Source: a virus
Length of the DNA: 20,976 bases
Virus record (IMG/VR): IMGVR_UViG_3300001589_008726
Coordinates: 1 to 20,976 of that record
Reading direction: 5' to 3' (one strand)
Shown here: in pieces, positions 1-6,918 of the stretch
How the letters are laid out: the number at the start of each line of letters is the position of its first letter
Position numbering within the stretch: position 1 is the stretch's first letter
Translations under genes and position numbers: made by a program
The notes under the pieces: model-generated
What the model was told of the DNA's origin: nothing
What the model saw: only the letters and a program-made list of their open reading frames with translations
The model's database searches: none

Positions 1-2163
1 CGCCGCATCCTGGAGGTGGGCACCCCCGGGCGGTTGGGCCTCCACATGAAAGCCGCTCCCTATGTACTCATCAAAAAAGGCGACGTGGGCGACTGGGCCA
101 TGTTTGTGCAGACCTTTGGCGAGCCCATCATAGATGCCGTGTGGGACGGACTGGAGGATGCCCAGCGCACCGCACTCATCACCGCCATCAAATCCCGCGG
201 ACCGGGTGGAGCACTGGTGCGGCCTGCGGGCACAGACGTGCAGCTGCTGGCACCCTCAGGCACCGCCAATGGCGACCTACAGGAGAAGCTCATGACCGCC
301 TGCAACAGGGAGATCAGCAAAGCCTACATAGGCAGCACCGAGACCACCGAGAGCTCCAGCAGCTCCGGCTATGCACAGAGCAAGACCCACGAGGGCCAGG
401 ATGAGCGCAAACACGCCCGATACATCACCTTTGCGCGCAAGATCCTCAATACCCGATTCACCCGCATCCTACAGGCCGCAGGCTTCGATACCGCAGGCGG
501 CAAGTTTGTGGTGGCGGGTGAGGACAACGAGCTCTCCAAGAAGGAAATGTTTGATGTCCACCTGAAGATGGGACTCCCCGCTGCCAAAGGCGGACTGGAG
601 ATGCCCATAGACCACAAGTGGATGTATGAGACCTATGGCATGCAGATGCCAGAGGACTATGATCAGCAGATGGCCGAGCGTGCCGAGCTGAAAAAGCAAA
701 ACCAGCTCCAGCACGACCAGGACATCACCCAGGCGAAAAAGACCCCCAAGGCCAAACCCAAGGGCGAGCCCGCCACCAACAAAGACGATGAGGTGGAACT
801 GGCAGAGCAGCGCGCCTGGTGGATGAAGCTCTTTGATCGGTTACCTTTTTTTCCGGCAGCCCCGGCGCAGATCGGGGCAGTGGAGACGAGCTGCTGTGGG
901 ACTCCCCGCATACAGCTGAGTGAGGCTGATGCCGGGCGCATGGCCGCCACTGATGCGCTGGTCATACAGCGCGTATGGGATGCCGCAGGCTCCCTCACCT
1001 TCGATCCGCTGCTGCACTTCAGCACTGCTGATGTCCTTTTAAATGCCTTTAAAATGGGGTGGGATGCAGACGTGCGCGTGGAGCTGATGGATGCCGGATT
1101 TACCTATGGCGTGAATGACCCTGCGCTCATCACTGCCTTTGAGCAAAACATCTTCCGGTTTTCAGCCGCCAAAACTCTGGCACAGGTGCAGGAGCTCAAT
1201 GCCCTCTTCAGACAGGCCGGGAGCTTCCGAGACTTTGAGCGGCTGGCACGCCAGACCCTGGTGAAGTATAACCGCTCCTGGCTGGAGAGTGAGTATAACA
1301 CCGCCCTGCTCACAGGAGAGGCCGCCGCCACCTACCAGCGCCTCATTGCCAAGTCCGGGCTGTTCACCCACTGGGAGTACCGCACCGTGGGCGATGAGCA
1401 TGTGCGCAAAGAGCACCGGGCACTCCACGGCCTCATACTGCCCTGGGATGATCCCCGATGGAACAAACTATTTCCCCCAAACGGGTGGAACTGTAGGTGC
1501 TTCATCCTGCCGCGTATGGCCGGAGAACTCTCTGCCTATGACCTACAGGCCATGCAGGCGCGGGCAGATGCCTACTTTGGCACCATAGAGTATAAGCGAA
1601 ACGCCGCCCAGGGATGGGGGGTAAATAGGGGAGCCGTGGCGGAGATCTTCACCGCCAACCAGCAGTATGTCACCAAGCAGCCCGGTATGGCTGCCAAGAT
1701 GCTCAATGCCCTGGGCCGTGCAGACTACCAGCTGCCCAGCTACAGCCAGATGAAAAAAGGCGCTACCAGCAGCCTGCCCGTGGAGCCGATCAGCCCCGCA
1801 GACTTCTACCATGGGCTGGAGGTGCAGCAGGGCCAGAGCCTCCTGCGAGACTATCACCAGAGGCCTGTGAGCCTGGAGGCCGCCCGCTATCAGCAGCAGG
1901 TGGATCAGGCAGACAAAGCTCGCCTGCTGGCTGCCATGCGCCAGACCATGAGCAGCCCCGATGAGGTGTGGATCCACGGAGCCCCCGGCACTCAGCAGCT
2001 CAGCCAGATGGTCTATATCAGATACTATCAGGATCACGCCATGGTGGTGGTGGGTGACCTCAGCAAAAACCAGATAGCCCTCAGCCAGTGGTTCACCCTG
2101 CCAGAGGTGAAATCCACCATACAGCAGTACCGCAGGGGTATCCTCATCAAAAGCCGCGACTGA
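1..2163 (+). CDS. Portal (DUF935) - MuF head protein - C-terminal nuclease-like fusion, 5' partial
   Basis: The frame is open at base 1, so the gene starts outside the window; the GTG at 16 is internal. The first ~260 residues resemble the C-terminal half of Mu gp29-type portals (motif KAAPYVLIKKGDVGDWAMF). After a Lys/Pro/Glu-rich linker, residues ~340-510 are a MuF minor head domain with the hallmark H-x3-H-x2-L-H-G and PPNGWNCRC motifs (nt ~1400-1505). The last ~100 residues (from nt ~1850) resemble phage Barnase/EndoU/ColicinE5-like (PBECR) domains: a DEVWIHG strand, a VYIRYY strand, and a terminal YRRGILI. Mu encodes portal and F protein as separate genes, so the fusion is notable. The portal forms the dodecameric DNA gate and MuF a minor capsid component; the tail domain may be an injected toxin or nuclease. 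Portal and MuF are secure; the nuclease call is inference. Confidence 0.85.
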   Translation, partial: RRILEVGTPGRLGLHMKAAPYVLIKKGDVGDWAMFVQTFGEPIIDAVWDGLEDAQRTALITAIKSRGPGGALVRPAGTDVQLLAPSGTANGDLQEKLMTACNREISKAYIGSTETTESSSSSGYAQSKTHEGQDERKHARYITFARKILNTRFTRILQAAGFDTAGGKFVVAGEDNELSKKEMFDVHLKMGLPAAKGGLEMPIDHKWMYETYGMQMPEDYDQQMAERAELKKQNQLQHDQDITQAKKTPKAKPKGEPATNKDDEVELAEQRAWWMKLFDRLPFFPAAPAQIGAVETSCCGTPRIQLSEADAGRMAATDALVIQRVWDAAGSLTFDPLLHFSTADVLLNAFKMGWDADVRVELMDAGFTYGVNDPALITAFEQNIFRFSAAKTLAQVQELNALFRQAGSFRDFERLARQTLVKYNRSWLESEYNTALLTGEAAATYQRLIAKSGLFTHWEYRTVGDEHVRKEHRALHGLILPWDDPRWNKLFPPNGWNCRCFILPRMAGELSAYDLQAMQARADAYFGTIEYKRNAAQGWGVNRGAVAEIFTANQQYVTKQPGMAAKMLNALGRADYQLPSYSQMKKGATSSLPVEPISPADFYHGLEVQQGQSLLRDYHQRPVSLEAARYQQQVDQADKARLLAAMRQTMSSPDEVWIHGAPGTQQLSQMVYIRYYQDHAMVVVGDLSKNQIALSQWFTLPEVKSTIQQYRRGILIKSRD

Positions 2164-2663
2164 TGGACTACTCACAGCAGATCAATGCCTGGTTTGATGA
2201 CTTTGACCGTACCATGACCCGCGTGGTGCCAGACATCATAGCGGAGACCGCCGTGGAGTACTACCTGGAGAACTTCCAGCGCGAAGCCTGGAACGGCCAC
2301 CCCTGGCAGCCGCTCAGTCCCAAATATGCCGCCCGCAAGCGCTACGGACGTGGCCGCATACTCACCGCCAGAGCCAACCTACAGCGGTCTATCAGACCCG
2401 GAGAGGTCACCCCCAGGCAGGTGCGGATCAGCGCGGGCAATGCCAAAGTACCCTATGCCAGGGTGCACAATGAGGGGTTTTATGGACGGGTCACAGTGCC
2501 CGCCTATGTCAACCCCAACTTTATGGGCAGAGGGCAGTCCGTGCCCATCAAAGCCCACACCAGACAAATGCGCATACCGCAGCGCCAGTTTATCGGGATC
2601 ACCCGTCCACTGAACGACCGCATACGTGACCGCATCATTATCGGAACAAAACAAAGGCGATAG
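2163..2663 (+). CDS. Phage virion morphogenesis protein (Mu gpG-like)
   Basis: This 166-aa protein starts at the ATG that overlaps the upstream stop (TGATG), which argues for translational coupling. An in-frame extension back to 2088 lies wholly inside the portal-MuF gene and was not used. Features typical of the gpG/tail-completion family are visible: an early W-x-PL-S..Y..RK stretch, ILTARANLQRSI (the usual L-x-T-G-x-L-x-x-S-I region), VPYARVHNEG, and a C-terminal MRIPQRQFIG motif. Proteins of this family help finish heads or join tails in Mu-like phages. Its place straight after MuF matches Mu gene order. Confidence 0.8.
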   Translation: MDYSQQINAWFDDFDRTMTRVVPDIIAETAVEYYLENFQREAWNGHPWQPLSPKYAARKRYGRGRILTARANLQRSIRPGEVTPRQVRISAGNAKVPYARVHNEGFYGRVTVPAYVNPNFMGRGQSVPIKAHTRQMRIPQRQFIGITRPLNDRIRDRIIIGTKQRR

Positions 2664-2675
2664 CCACCAAAGACT

Positions 2676-3125
2676 ATGAAAACCCTCTATCTCAAAACCC
2701 TGGCAAAGCTCCAGGAGATCACCGATCTGAAATACATAGACCTGGACACAGGCCAGCTGGACGCTCCAGATGCCGATGGCCGATACCCGGTAAACTTCCC
2801 CTGTGCACTCATAGGCGTGCAGATCCCCCGTGCGCGGGATCACAACCAGGCTGGCTCCAAGCAGGAGGTGGAGGCCCTCATCAACATACGGCTGGGCGTG
2901 GATTTTAGTGGCAACACCAGCAGCACCACCCCGGAGGGCGTGCGCGCAGAGTCGCTCGGGTACTTTGAGCTGGCAGATCTCATCTGGGAGAAGCTCCAGG
3001 GGTGGAAGGACAGCGAGCTGAGTCAGTTTTCGAGAGTGAGTGCGCGCGAGGAGCGCCGGGGCGACAGGGTGAAGGTGGTCAATATCCCCTTCAGCACGGG
3101 ATACATACAGACCAAAACCACCTAG
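2676..3125 (+). CDS. Neck/tail-terminator-like structural protein candidate
   Basis: This 149-aa protein starts 12 nt after the gpG-like gene and is the last gene of the rightward late operon. It begins with a helix that could be LKTLAKLQEI, followed by a FPCALIGVQI strand, a long variable segment, and a C-terminal VKVVNIPFSTGYI strand. This helix plus beta layout, and the position after gpG, suit a tail-terminator or neck protein. I see no catalytic motif, and the functional call rests mainly on context. Its stop codon lies in a CTAG that also supplies the stop of the converging minus-strand gene. Confidence 0.6.
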   Translation: MKTLYLKTLAKLQEITDLKYIDLDTGQLDAPDADGRYPVNFPCALIGVQIPRARDHNQAGSKQEVEALINIRLGVDFSGNTSSTTPEGVRAESLGYFELADLIWEKLQGWKDSELSQFSRVSAREERRGDRVKVVNIPFSTGYIQTKTT

Positions 3126-3442
3126 CGCACGGTCATCACAGACCAGTTCAGATAAGGATACTTGCGGCTAAGATCTTTGGGCGTGGGGGCGGTGGCTTTC
3201 AGCTCCTGGAGCAGCTCCTGGCGCTCGCCCAGCTTGTCTATGATGGTGCGGTGTGTGAGGTCAAACTCGTTTTCGAGCTCCTCCAGGCATTTGGTAAACC
3301 CGAAGCGGTTCATGGTGCCATAGTAGTAAAAGCGGATGGCGATCTTGTCTTTTTGGCGCTCTTGGAAGACCGACCGCTGGCCCTGCTCTCCGGCAGTCTC
3401 CAGCGGTGTGTCTATCAGATTGTACAGGCGCTCACCCTTCAT
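3122..3442 (-). CDS. Small conserved phage protein with HTH-like middle
   Basis: This 106-aa protein is the last minus-strand gene before the converging late operon, overlapping it by 4 bases. It has an RFYYYGTMNRFGFTKCLEEL segment followed by an FDLTHRTIIDKL segment, which reads like a helix-turn-helix recognition region, and a C-terminal KYPYLNW. I have a recollection of similar short proteins with an aromatic RYYYY-type motif in Bacteroidota phages, but cannot name a function. A DNA-binding or regulatory role at the early/late junction, comparable in position to Mu middle or late activators, is only a guess. Confidence 0.6.
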   Translation of the reverse strand: MKGERLYNLIDTPLETAGEQGQRSVFQERQKDKIAIRFYYYGTMNRFGFTKCLEELENEFDLTHRTIIDKLGERQELLQELKATAPTPKDLSRKYPYLNWSVMTVR

Positions 3443-3483
3443 AGGGTAAAAATACGTAGCTGAGGCTGAAAAGGGTAATAAAG

Positions 3484-3924
3484 TTAGTTGGAGGCGCTTA
3501 GGTTTAGCTCATCAGCCACCTCATTTGCAAGCTTTACCATTTTATTCCACACCCTCTCTGTTAAAGGCCAACTGCACGGCCCTCCATTATGGCTTATCAA
3601 CAGTTTTGCTTCATCAAACCACCCATAACTTCTAATGCCGTGAGCATTATCCTCACGTACCACACTTATCTCAAAGGCGCTACTGTTTGCTTTCCCTTTT
3701 ATGTTTACAATCCATTTGCCCACATAATTGTCGTCGGGCTCCTGCTGGAGCATATCTATAATTTGCAATCCTTGAATAGACTTAAATAGCTCTTTGAATG
3801 AACCAGGAACAATCGGAATCACCGGAGTGTTGTACGAATTTCCTTTTGTATCCTCGTGTCTAAACGATACCAAATGGCTGTAATATTCGCCCCCTATGAA
3901 TTGTCTAAATACCTTCATTTTCAT
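3484..3924 (-). CDS. Hypothetical protein
   Basis: This 146-aa protein has no motif I recognise. It is a mixed alpha/beta sequence rich in Asn and Lys, with codon use more AT-rich than the phage core genes. It ends in SASN, and its last codons lie in a sequence (3483-3495) nearly identical to the ends of the two genes upstream in transcription (see the 17-bp repeats). Start choice is between the ATG at 3924 and the one two codons later. It probably belongs to the operon 5209-3484, separated by 8 nt from the previous gene. It may be accessory cargo. Confidence 0.6.
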   Translation of the reverse strand: MKMKVFRQFIGGEYYSHLVSFRHEDTKGNSYNTPVIPIVPGSFKELFKSIQGLQIIDMLQQEPDDNYVGKWIVNIKGKANSSAFEISVVREDNAHGIRSYGWFDEAKLLISHNGGPCSWPLTERVWNKMVKLANEVADELNLSASN

Positions 3925-3930
3925 CTCACA

Positions 3931-3947
3931 GTTTAGTTGGAGGCAGG
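3931..3947 (-). repeat. 17-bp gene-end repeat, copy 1
   Basis: The sequence GTTTAGTTGGAGGCAGG (plus strand) occurs exactly here and at 4236-4252. On the coding strand it supplies the C-terminal PASN and TAA of the 3933-4226 gene. A shortened version (13 bp, one T missing) lies at 3483-3495 at the end of the next gene. Confidence 0.9.
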
Positions 3948-4226
3948 CTGTGCGGACTTACAGCGAGCTATAAAATCCGCATCGCTTTCATTCACTCCCT
4001 GCTGCACGATCACCTCCTCCATGTCCTCACTTCTCATTTGCCATAGGCCACTATCTTTGTATAGCGGCATATTCTCGGGAAAATCATAAAGGAGGCCACT
4101 CATATTGGAGGCTGCCAGCTTCAATATTTCGGCTGCTGCCGCCTCTTCGCTCCAGTCTTCTAATTTGATGTAGGAAATCAGTTCTTTCAACTTCCTTCCC
4201 TCGCTCACTTGATCCATTGCGTTCAT
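3933..4226 (-). CDS. Hypothetical protein
   Basis: This 97-aa acidic protein is predicted to be mostly helical (EEAAAAEILKLAAS; EDMEEVIVQQG). No known domain is visible. The start could be the first ATG at 4226 or the Met three residues later. It lies 11 nt downstream of the 4238-4630 gene and 8 nt upstream of the 3484-3924 gene, so all three are probably co-transcribed. It ends in PASN, encoded by the 17-bp repeat that also ends its upstream neighbour, although the rest of the two proteins is not alike. Confidence 0.6.
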   Translation of the reverse strand: MNAMDQVSEGRKLKELISYIKLEDWSEEAAAAEILKLAASNMSGLLYDFPENMPLYKDSGLWQMRSEDMEEVIVQQGVNESDADFIARCKSAQPASN

Positions 4227-4235
4227 AATTCAGTT

Positions 4236-4252
4236 GTTTAGTTGGAGGCAGG
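4236..4252 (-). repeat. 17-bp gene-end repeat, copy 2
   Basis: This is the second exact copy of the repeat at 3931-3947. It encodes PASN plus TAA at the end of the 4238-4630 gene and runs into the leader of the next gene. The flanks of the two copies differ, so the repeat boundaries are sharp. Confidence 0.9.
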
Positions 4253-4630
4253 TGGCTCACCTATGATACACGTAAACTTAGATCCGTCATTCTCATACCT
4301 AACAGTTTCCCACCACTCACAAAGAATCCTCCCGTCTACCCTCAGCACATTGAGCTGGTTGGGGTACCGCTCCAGGAGGCATCTGGTCTTTAAGAAATGC
4401 ACCAGCTCCATTCTATTTTCAAACTCAAAGCCGTTTTCCTTCAGTTTGCCCAACAATTGATCCTCTCGGGACTTTATAGTCTGCTGCACCATGCTGGTAC
4501 GTAATTCGCTCACTTTATTATAGGCCAGTTCGGCCATTGCGTTCAGAGCCTCTATGGTCTCAGGCTTCACGTTTTTATCGACCACCGCAGTACCATACTT
4601 GAGTGGGATTCGTTTTTCATTTTCTTGCAT
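4238..4630 (-). CDS. Hypothetical protein
   Basis: This 130-aa protein has a helical N-terminal half (PETIEALNAMAELAYNKVSEL) and a C-terminal half with alternating strands (VLRVDGRILCEWWETV). No catalytic motif or membrane segment is visible. It follows the 80-aa gene by 4 nt. Its C-terminus PPASN and stop come from the 17-bp repeat shared with its downstream neighbour. Function unknown; probable accessory gene of the minus-strand operon. Confidence 0.6.
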   Translation of the reverse strand: MQENEKRIPLKYGTAVVDKNVKPETIEALNAMAELAYNKVSELRTSMVQQTIKSREDQLLGKLKENGFEFENRMELVHFLKTRCLLERYPNQLNVLRVDGRILCEWWETVRYENDGSKFTCIIGEPPASN

Positions 4631-4634
4631 GGGC

Positions 4635-4877
4635 TTAAAAAAGGTTGTTTAAAAACTGAACTGATATTTCTTTGACTCCTATATACATCCACTCACCCTC
4701 TATTTTTTCAAATAAGACCTCCCCATCGCCAAAGGGTATCCAGCAAGTCCTTCGCATCATGGCCGCCTCGTCTATCTCGGCCCGTGTTTTTCCTATTCGC
4801 AGCAGCACTCCGTCGGTGTATGCTCTCCAGTCCTCCATTTCCATTCTATGACTGGGAATTTCAAGTGAAAGGCTCAC
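4635..4877 (-). CDS. Hypothetical 80-aa protein
   Basis: The start overlaps the stop of the lipoprotein gene by ATGA (4874-4877), supporting coupled translation and this start. The protein has an amphipathic helix (GKTRAEIDEAAMMRR) and a beta-like C-terminus (GDGEVLFEKIEGEWMYIGV). No family recognised and no export signal. It sits between a lipoprotein and cytoplasmic hypotheticals, which may form a small accessory operon. Confidence 0.6.
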   Translation of the reverse strand: MSLSLEIPSHRMEMEDWRAYTDGVLLRIGKTRAEIDEAAMMRRTCWIPFGDGEVLFEKIEGEWMYIGVKEISVQFLNNLF

Positions 4878-5209
4878 AGTCGCTCATAGTCTTTGTCCAG
4901 TATGCGGATGAAGCCCTCGCCCACGGTGCCGGTGTACACAGCCCCGGCCAGGGTGATGGAGAGGTGCGGGTGGTCATAGGCGTATGGCAGGGAGACCGGG
5001 GTGTTGAGGATGTCGGTCTTTTCGCGGGCGGCGTACCGCTGCACCTCCGTCTCAGAGGTGAAGGTGAGGATCTGATAGACCTGGCTGCCATCCAGCGAGC
5101 TGGAGTAGTCAAAGGCGGCCCATCGGGAGCCCTCCAGCGAGGGCTGCGGCTCCTCCTGGTGGCAGGCGGCCAGCAGCAGGAGCAGGAGTAGTGTCAGTAT
5201 GTTTTTCAT
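4874..5209 (-). CDS. Small predicted lipoprotein
   Basis: This 111-aa protein opens with a lipoprotein signal peptide: MKN, a run of leucines, then a LAAC lipobox with the acceptor Cys at about residue 16. The mature part (~95 aa) is polar and beta-rich (YQILTFTSETEVQRYA; HLSITLAGAVYTGTVG), like a small beta-barrel or lipocalin-like fold, with no clear family. Lipid-anchored proteins made by prophages often alter the host surface or block superinfection, but nothing here proves that role. It is probably the first gene of the 5209-3484 group; the AT-rich leader at 5210-5260 may hold its promoter, though I found no convincing box. Confidence 0.7.
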   Translation of the reverse strand: MKNILTLLLLLLLAACHQEEPQPSLEGSRWAAFDYSSSLDGSQVYQILTFTSETEVQRYAAREKTDILNTPVSLPYAYDHPHLSITLAGAVYTGTVGEGFIRILDKDYERL

Positions 5210-5282
5210 GGTGGTTAATTAAGTTATACGTAAATCTAAAAGGTTTTAACGGTATTTTAAAAGGGGTGGTTATTGGGGTGAA

Positions 5283-5390
5283 TCACCTGCGTTTGCGCTT
5301 CTTTCTTTTCTTTCTGTTTTTAGCACAGGTACGTTGGTGCTTTCTGTAGTTATGAATTTGAACATTTCGATCAATCCAAATTTCAGGCAC
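5283..5390 (-). CDS. Very basic 35-aa ORF (tentative)
   Basis: A GTG codon at 5390, one base after the stop of the 53-aa ORF, opens a 35-codon frame that ends in a strongly basic tail with repeated KKRKKRKRR residues. The frame extends upstream without a stop to 5418, but no ATG is present. The coupled position and biased composition make it plausible, but a 35-aa frame can occur by chance. It could be a nucleic-acid-binding peptide or the remnant of a longer frameshifted gene. Confidence 0.3.
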   Translation of the reverse strand: MPEIWIDRNVQIHNYRKHQRTCAKNRKKRKKRKRR

Positions 5391-5391
5391 T

Positions 5392-5553
5392 TCAGGCAGC
5401 CTGTGGCGATTCCGGTTCTATTGGTTCAGTAAGGTGAACATTAACACCTCTCAATAAAACGTGGCGCGAAAGGGCTTCAGCTAATGCCATATCACCACGA
5501 GCTCCAACTATCTGAAGAGTGTTCTTGTCTGTATTTGATTCTTCTGTTTCCAT
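5392..5553 (-). CDS. Hypothetical 53-aa protein
   Basis: An ATG at 5553 opens a 53-codon frame. The peptide has an acidic N-terminus (METEESNTDKN), a hydrophobic middle (LQIVGARGDMALAEALSRHVLLRG) and an acidic Pro-rich end. The coding strand upstream of the ATG carries AAAAAAATAACCCTTAGAAA-like A-rich sequence, common in leaders here. No family recognised. It lies between the lipoprotein and the palindrome chain, so it may be phage accessory DNA or the edge of an inserted segment. Confidence 0.45.
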   Translation of the reverse strand: METEESNTDKNTLQIVGARGDMALAEALSRHVLLRGVNVHLTEPIEPESPQAA

Positions 5554-5589
5554 TCTTTTCTAAGGGTTATTTTTTTCTTGGCGCGGCCC

Positions 5590-5643
5590 CCGCTTATCCC
5601 GATCATGCCGCTCGTCGCTACGCGCACTCCGGCACAGATCGTT
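5590..5643. repeat. Imperfect hairpin at left edge of the palindrome chain
   Basis: CGATC-ATGCCG near 5600 and CGGCACA-GATCG ending near 5641 form an imperfect inverted repeat around a GC-rich loop (CTCGTCGCTACGCGCACT). No ORF is visible. The loop resembles those of neighbouring hairpins (pattern CTTCGCT / GCTACGC). It is taken as the left limit of the palindrome chain, but the exact edge is uncertain. Confidence 0.5.
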
Positions 5644-5695
5644 AACAGCCGCTAAGAATCACTTCGCTGCGCTACGCAATTCCAAGCTTGGTGTT
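5644..5695. repeat. AAC...GTT hairpin (52 bp), attC-like in size
   Basis: This element begins with AAC (5644-5646) and ends with GTT (5693-5695). Its arms pair imperfectly (GAAT at 5656 with ATTC at 5679; outer AACA.CC with the end GGTGTT) around the loop CACTTCGCTGCGCTACGC. Size and AAC...GTT polarity resemble a short attC, but the cores do not match RYYYAAC/GTTRRRY. Confidence 0.45.
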
Positions 5696-5950
5696 GTGCG
5701 CAATTTAGCTCACGCACACAGCATTTGTTTCGCTTTCATCTCTTTCCCAATCTTCATATTGTTCAGACGAAATGAAATCTCTGTCCTCAAAAATCCCTTT
5801 ACTTGGTGAGTAATAAACCAAATTATATCCATTACCCTCATCGTCTTTGCTTGTAACTACTTGCATTTCTAATGTTTCGGGATTTTCTTCTGCGAACTTT
5901 TGTAGTCCTTCAATGTATTCTTTTAATGTCATAATAAAACTGCGCACAAC
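5693..5950. mobile_element. Inverted-repeat module carrying the 75-aa gene
   Basis: A perfect 10-bp inverted repeat, GTTGTGCGCA at 5693-5702 and TGCGCACAAC at 5941-5950, tightly encloses the gene at 5705-5932. The module runs GTT...AAC. The gene stop is only two bases inside the left arm. Adjacent hairpins share its terminal GTT and AAC. It is interpreted as a mobile gene cassette by analogy only. Confidence 0.55.
5705..5932 (-). CDS. Conserved small protein of the KDDEGNG type
   Basis: This 75-aa acidic protein has a helical N-terminus (LKEYIEGLQKFAEENPE), a central strand with VVTSKDDEGNGYNLVYYSP and a C-terminal NAVCVS. I recall very similar small proteins in Bacteroidota genomes and phages, always as unknowns. 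The ATG at 5932 is preferred over the GTG at 5947, because the GTG lies in the inverted repeat bounding the module. It is the only gene of its IR module, so it was probably acquired as a unit separately from its neighbours. Function unknown. Confidence 0.75.
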   Translation of the reverse strand: MTLKEYIEGLQKFAEENPETLEMQVVTSKDDEGNGYNLVYYSPSKGIFEDRDFISSEQYEDWERDESETNAVCVS

Positions 5951-6070
5951 ATTGTATATAAATCAGTGGCGTTGTACGTCTATTTTGAACCACCTTTGCT
6001 GTTAATTTAGTTTTGTACGGTTAGCAATATTACAGCTATCAATCGCCACCGCTTCATATACTTAGCCGTT
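5948..6070. repeat. AAC...GTT hairpin element, 123 bp, no gene
   Basis: This spacer lies between two gene modules. It starts with the AAC that ends the previous module and ends with the GTT that starts the next. Its arms pair in two blocks: TATAT (5955-5959) with ATATA (6056-6060), and GTGGCG (5966-5971) with CGCCAC (6044-6049), with six unpaired bases between blocks on each side. The inside is AT-rich with GTTGTACG / TTGTACGGTT repeats. The two-block stem with an internal bulge is like the L/R boxes of integron attC sites. Confidence 0.55.
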
Positions 6071-6918
6071 AGCATTCAGTTTTAAGAAATAAATAAAAGC
6101 CAACCCTCCTAGACGCATAGCTGTATTGCTTTAAATATCTCATAAGCCACTTGTGGCACTATCGCATTACCTACTCCTTTAATTCTGTCCACCCTATCGG
6201 GTATCCCATCAATATCTCTGAAAACTCTGGGGTCAGTTCCTTTCCGTACACGTTCCGAAACCAGCGATCCAGGGAGACGGATTTGTTCGTGTTGAAATTC
6301 AGCATCTCTTTTGATGTGCATTCCCTCTTGATATGATCTGAGGCTGTCGGTGTTGGTATCATGTGTGTTGCTTTTAAAACCGATGATCCAAATTCTATCT
6401 CGGTTATGGTACGCTCCGACCGTGTAAGCTGGTAGATGATACGTTTCTGTTTGATACCCCAGAGCTTCCAAGTCATCAAGCACTTGGTCGAGTGCCATGT
6501 CAATGAGGCCATACACGTTTTCGCCAATAACAAAGGCTGGTTTAACCTCTCTAATAACTCTAAGCATTTCTGGCCAGAGATAGCGATTGTCTTTTTTCCC
6601 TTGCTTTTTCCCAGCCTTTGAGAATGGCTGGCAGGGAAAGCCTCCTGAAATAATATCAACTGGTTCGAGGTTATGTCCTCCGATGTTTCTAATGTCATCT
6701 TGTATAATTTTATGATTGAAGTTTTTCCTCAACACTTTACAGCAAAAGGGATCTAATTCATTTGACCAAACTGGGGTTATTCCTGCCCATTGTGCAGCAA
6801 GTGGAAATCCTCCGATTCCTTCAAATAATCCCCCAAGTTTTAACGTATTTTTTCCCACGCTTCTTTTTATTTATTTCTTAAAACCGTCCTACCCTCAATG
6901 CCTTCGCTCAATGCTAAC
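6068..6918. mobile_element. Inverted-repeat module carrying the DNA methyltransferase
   Basis: An 8-bp outer repeat (GTTAGCAT at 6068-6075; ATGCTAAC at 6911-6918) and a perfect 20-bp inner repeat (6079-6098; 6865-6884) enclose the methyltransferase gene. On the left the two repeats are 3 bp apart; on the right a 26-bp spacer (6885-6910) separates them. The same contiguous/split asymmetry occurs in the two hypothetical-gene modules to the right, there on the opposite side. Confidence 0.65.
6109..6858 (-). CDS. DNA (cytosine-5) methyltransferase
   Basis: This 249-aa enzyme carries the C5-methyltransferase motifs in order: motif I LFEGIGGFPLA (11-21), the catalytic PCQ in GGFPCQPFS (Cys76), motif VI ENV (113-115), motif VIII NRDRIWIIG (152-160) and motif X GVGNAIVPQVAYEIF (228-242). 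It transfers methyl groups from S-adenosylmethionine to cytosine in a short DNA site. The target-recognition region between VIII and X is short, as in compact phage enzymes, and no restriction gene lies beside it. It therefore looks like an orphan methyltransferase, perhaps protecting phage DNA. The only available start is the GTG at 6858; an in-frame stop precedes it. It sits alone inside a 20-bp inverted repeat, in AT-richer DNA than the phage core. Confidence 0.92.
   Translation of the reverse strand: MGKNTLKLGGLFEGIGGFPLAAQWAGITPVWSNELDPFCCKVLRKNFNHKIIQDDIRNIGGHNLEPVDIISGGFPCQPFSKAGKKQGKKDNRYLWPEMLRVIREVKPAFVIGENVYGLIDMALDQVLDDLEALGYQTETYHLPAYTVGAYHNRDRIWIIGFKSNTHDTNTDSLRSYQEGMHIKRDAEFQHEQIRLPGSLVSERVRKGTDPRVFRDIDGIPDRVDRIKGVGNAIVPQVAYEIFKAIQLCV

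Noticed and set aside
1543-2175. 210-aa minus-strand ORF opposite the portal-MuF gene
   Set aside because: It lies fully antisense to a well-supported gene, has no recognisable motif, and its His/Leu/Gly-rich composition is typical of antisense frames in GC-rich DNA.
6171-6698. 175-aa minus-strand frame inside the methyltransferase gene
   Set aside because: The overlapping frame carries all methyltransferase motifs; this one is a shadow with no family features.
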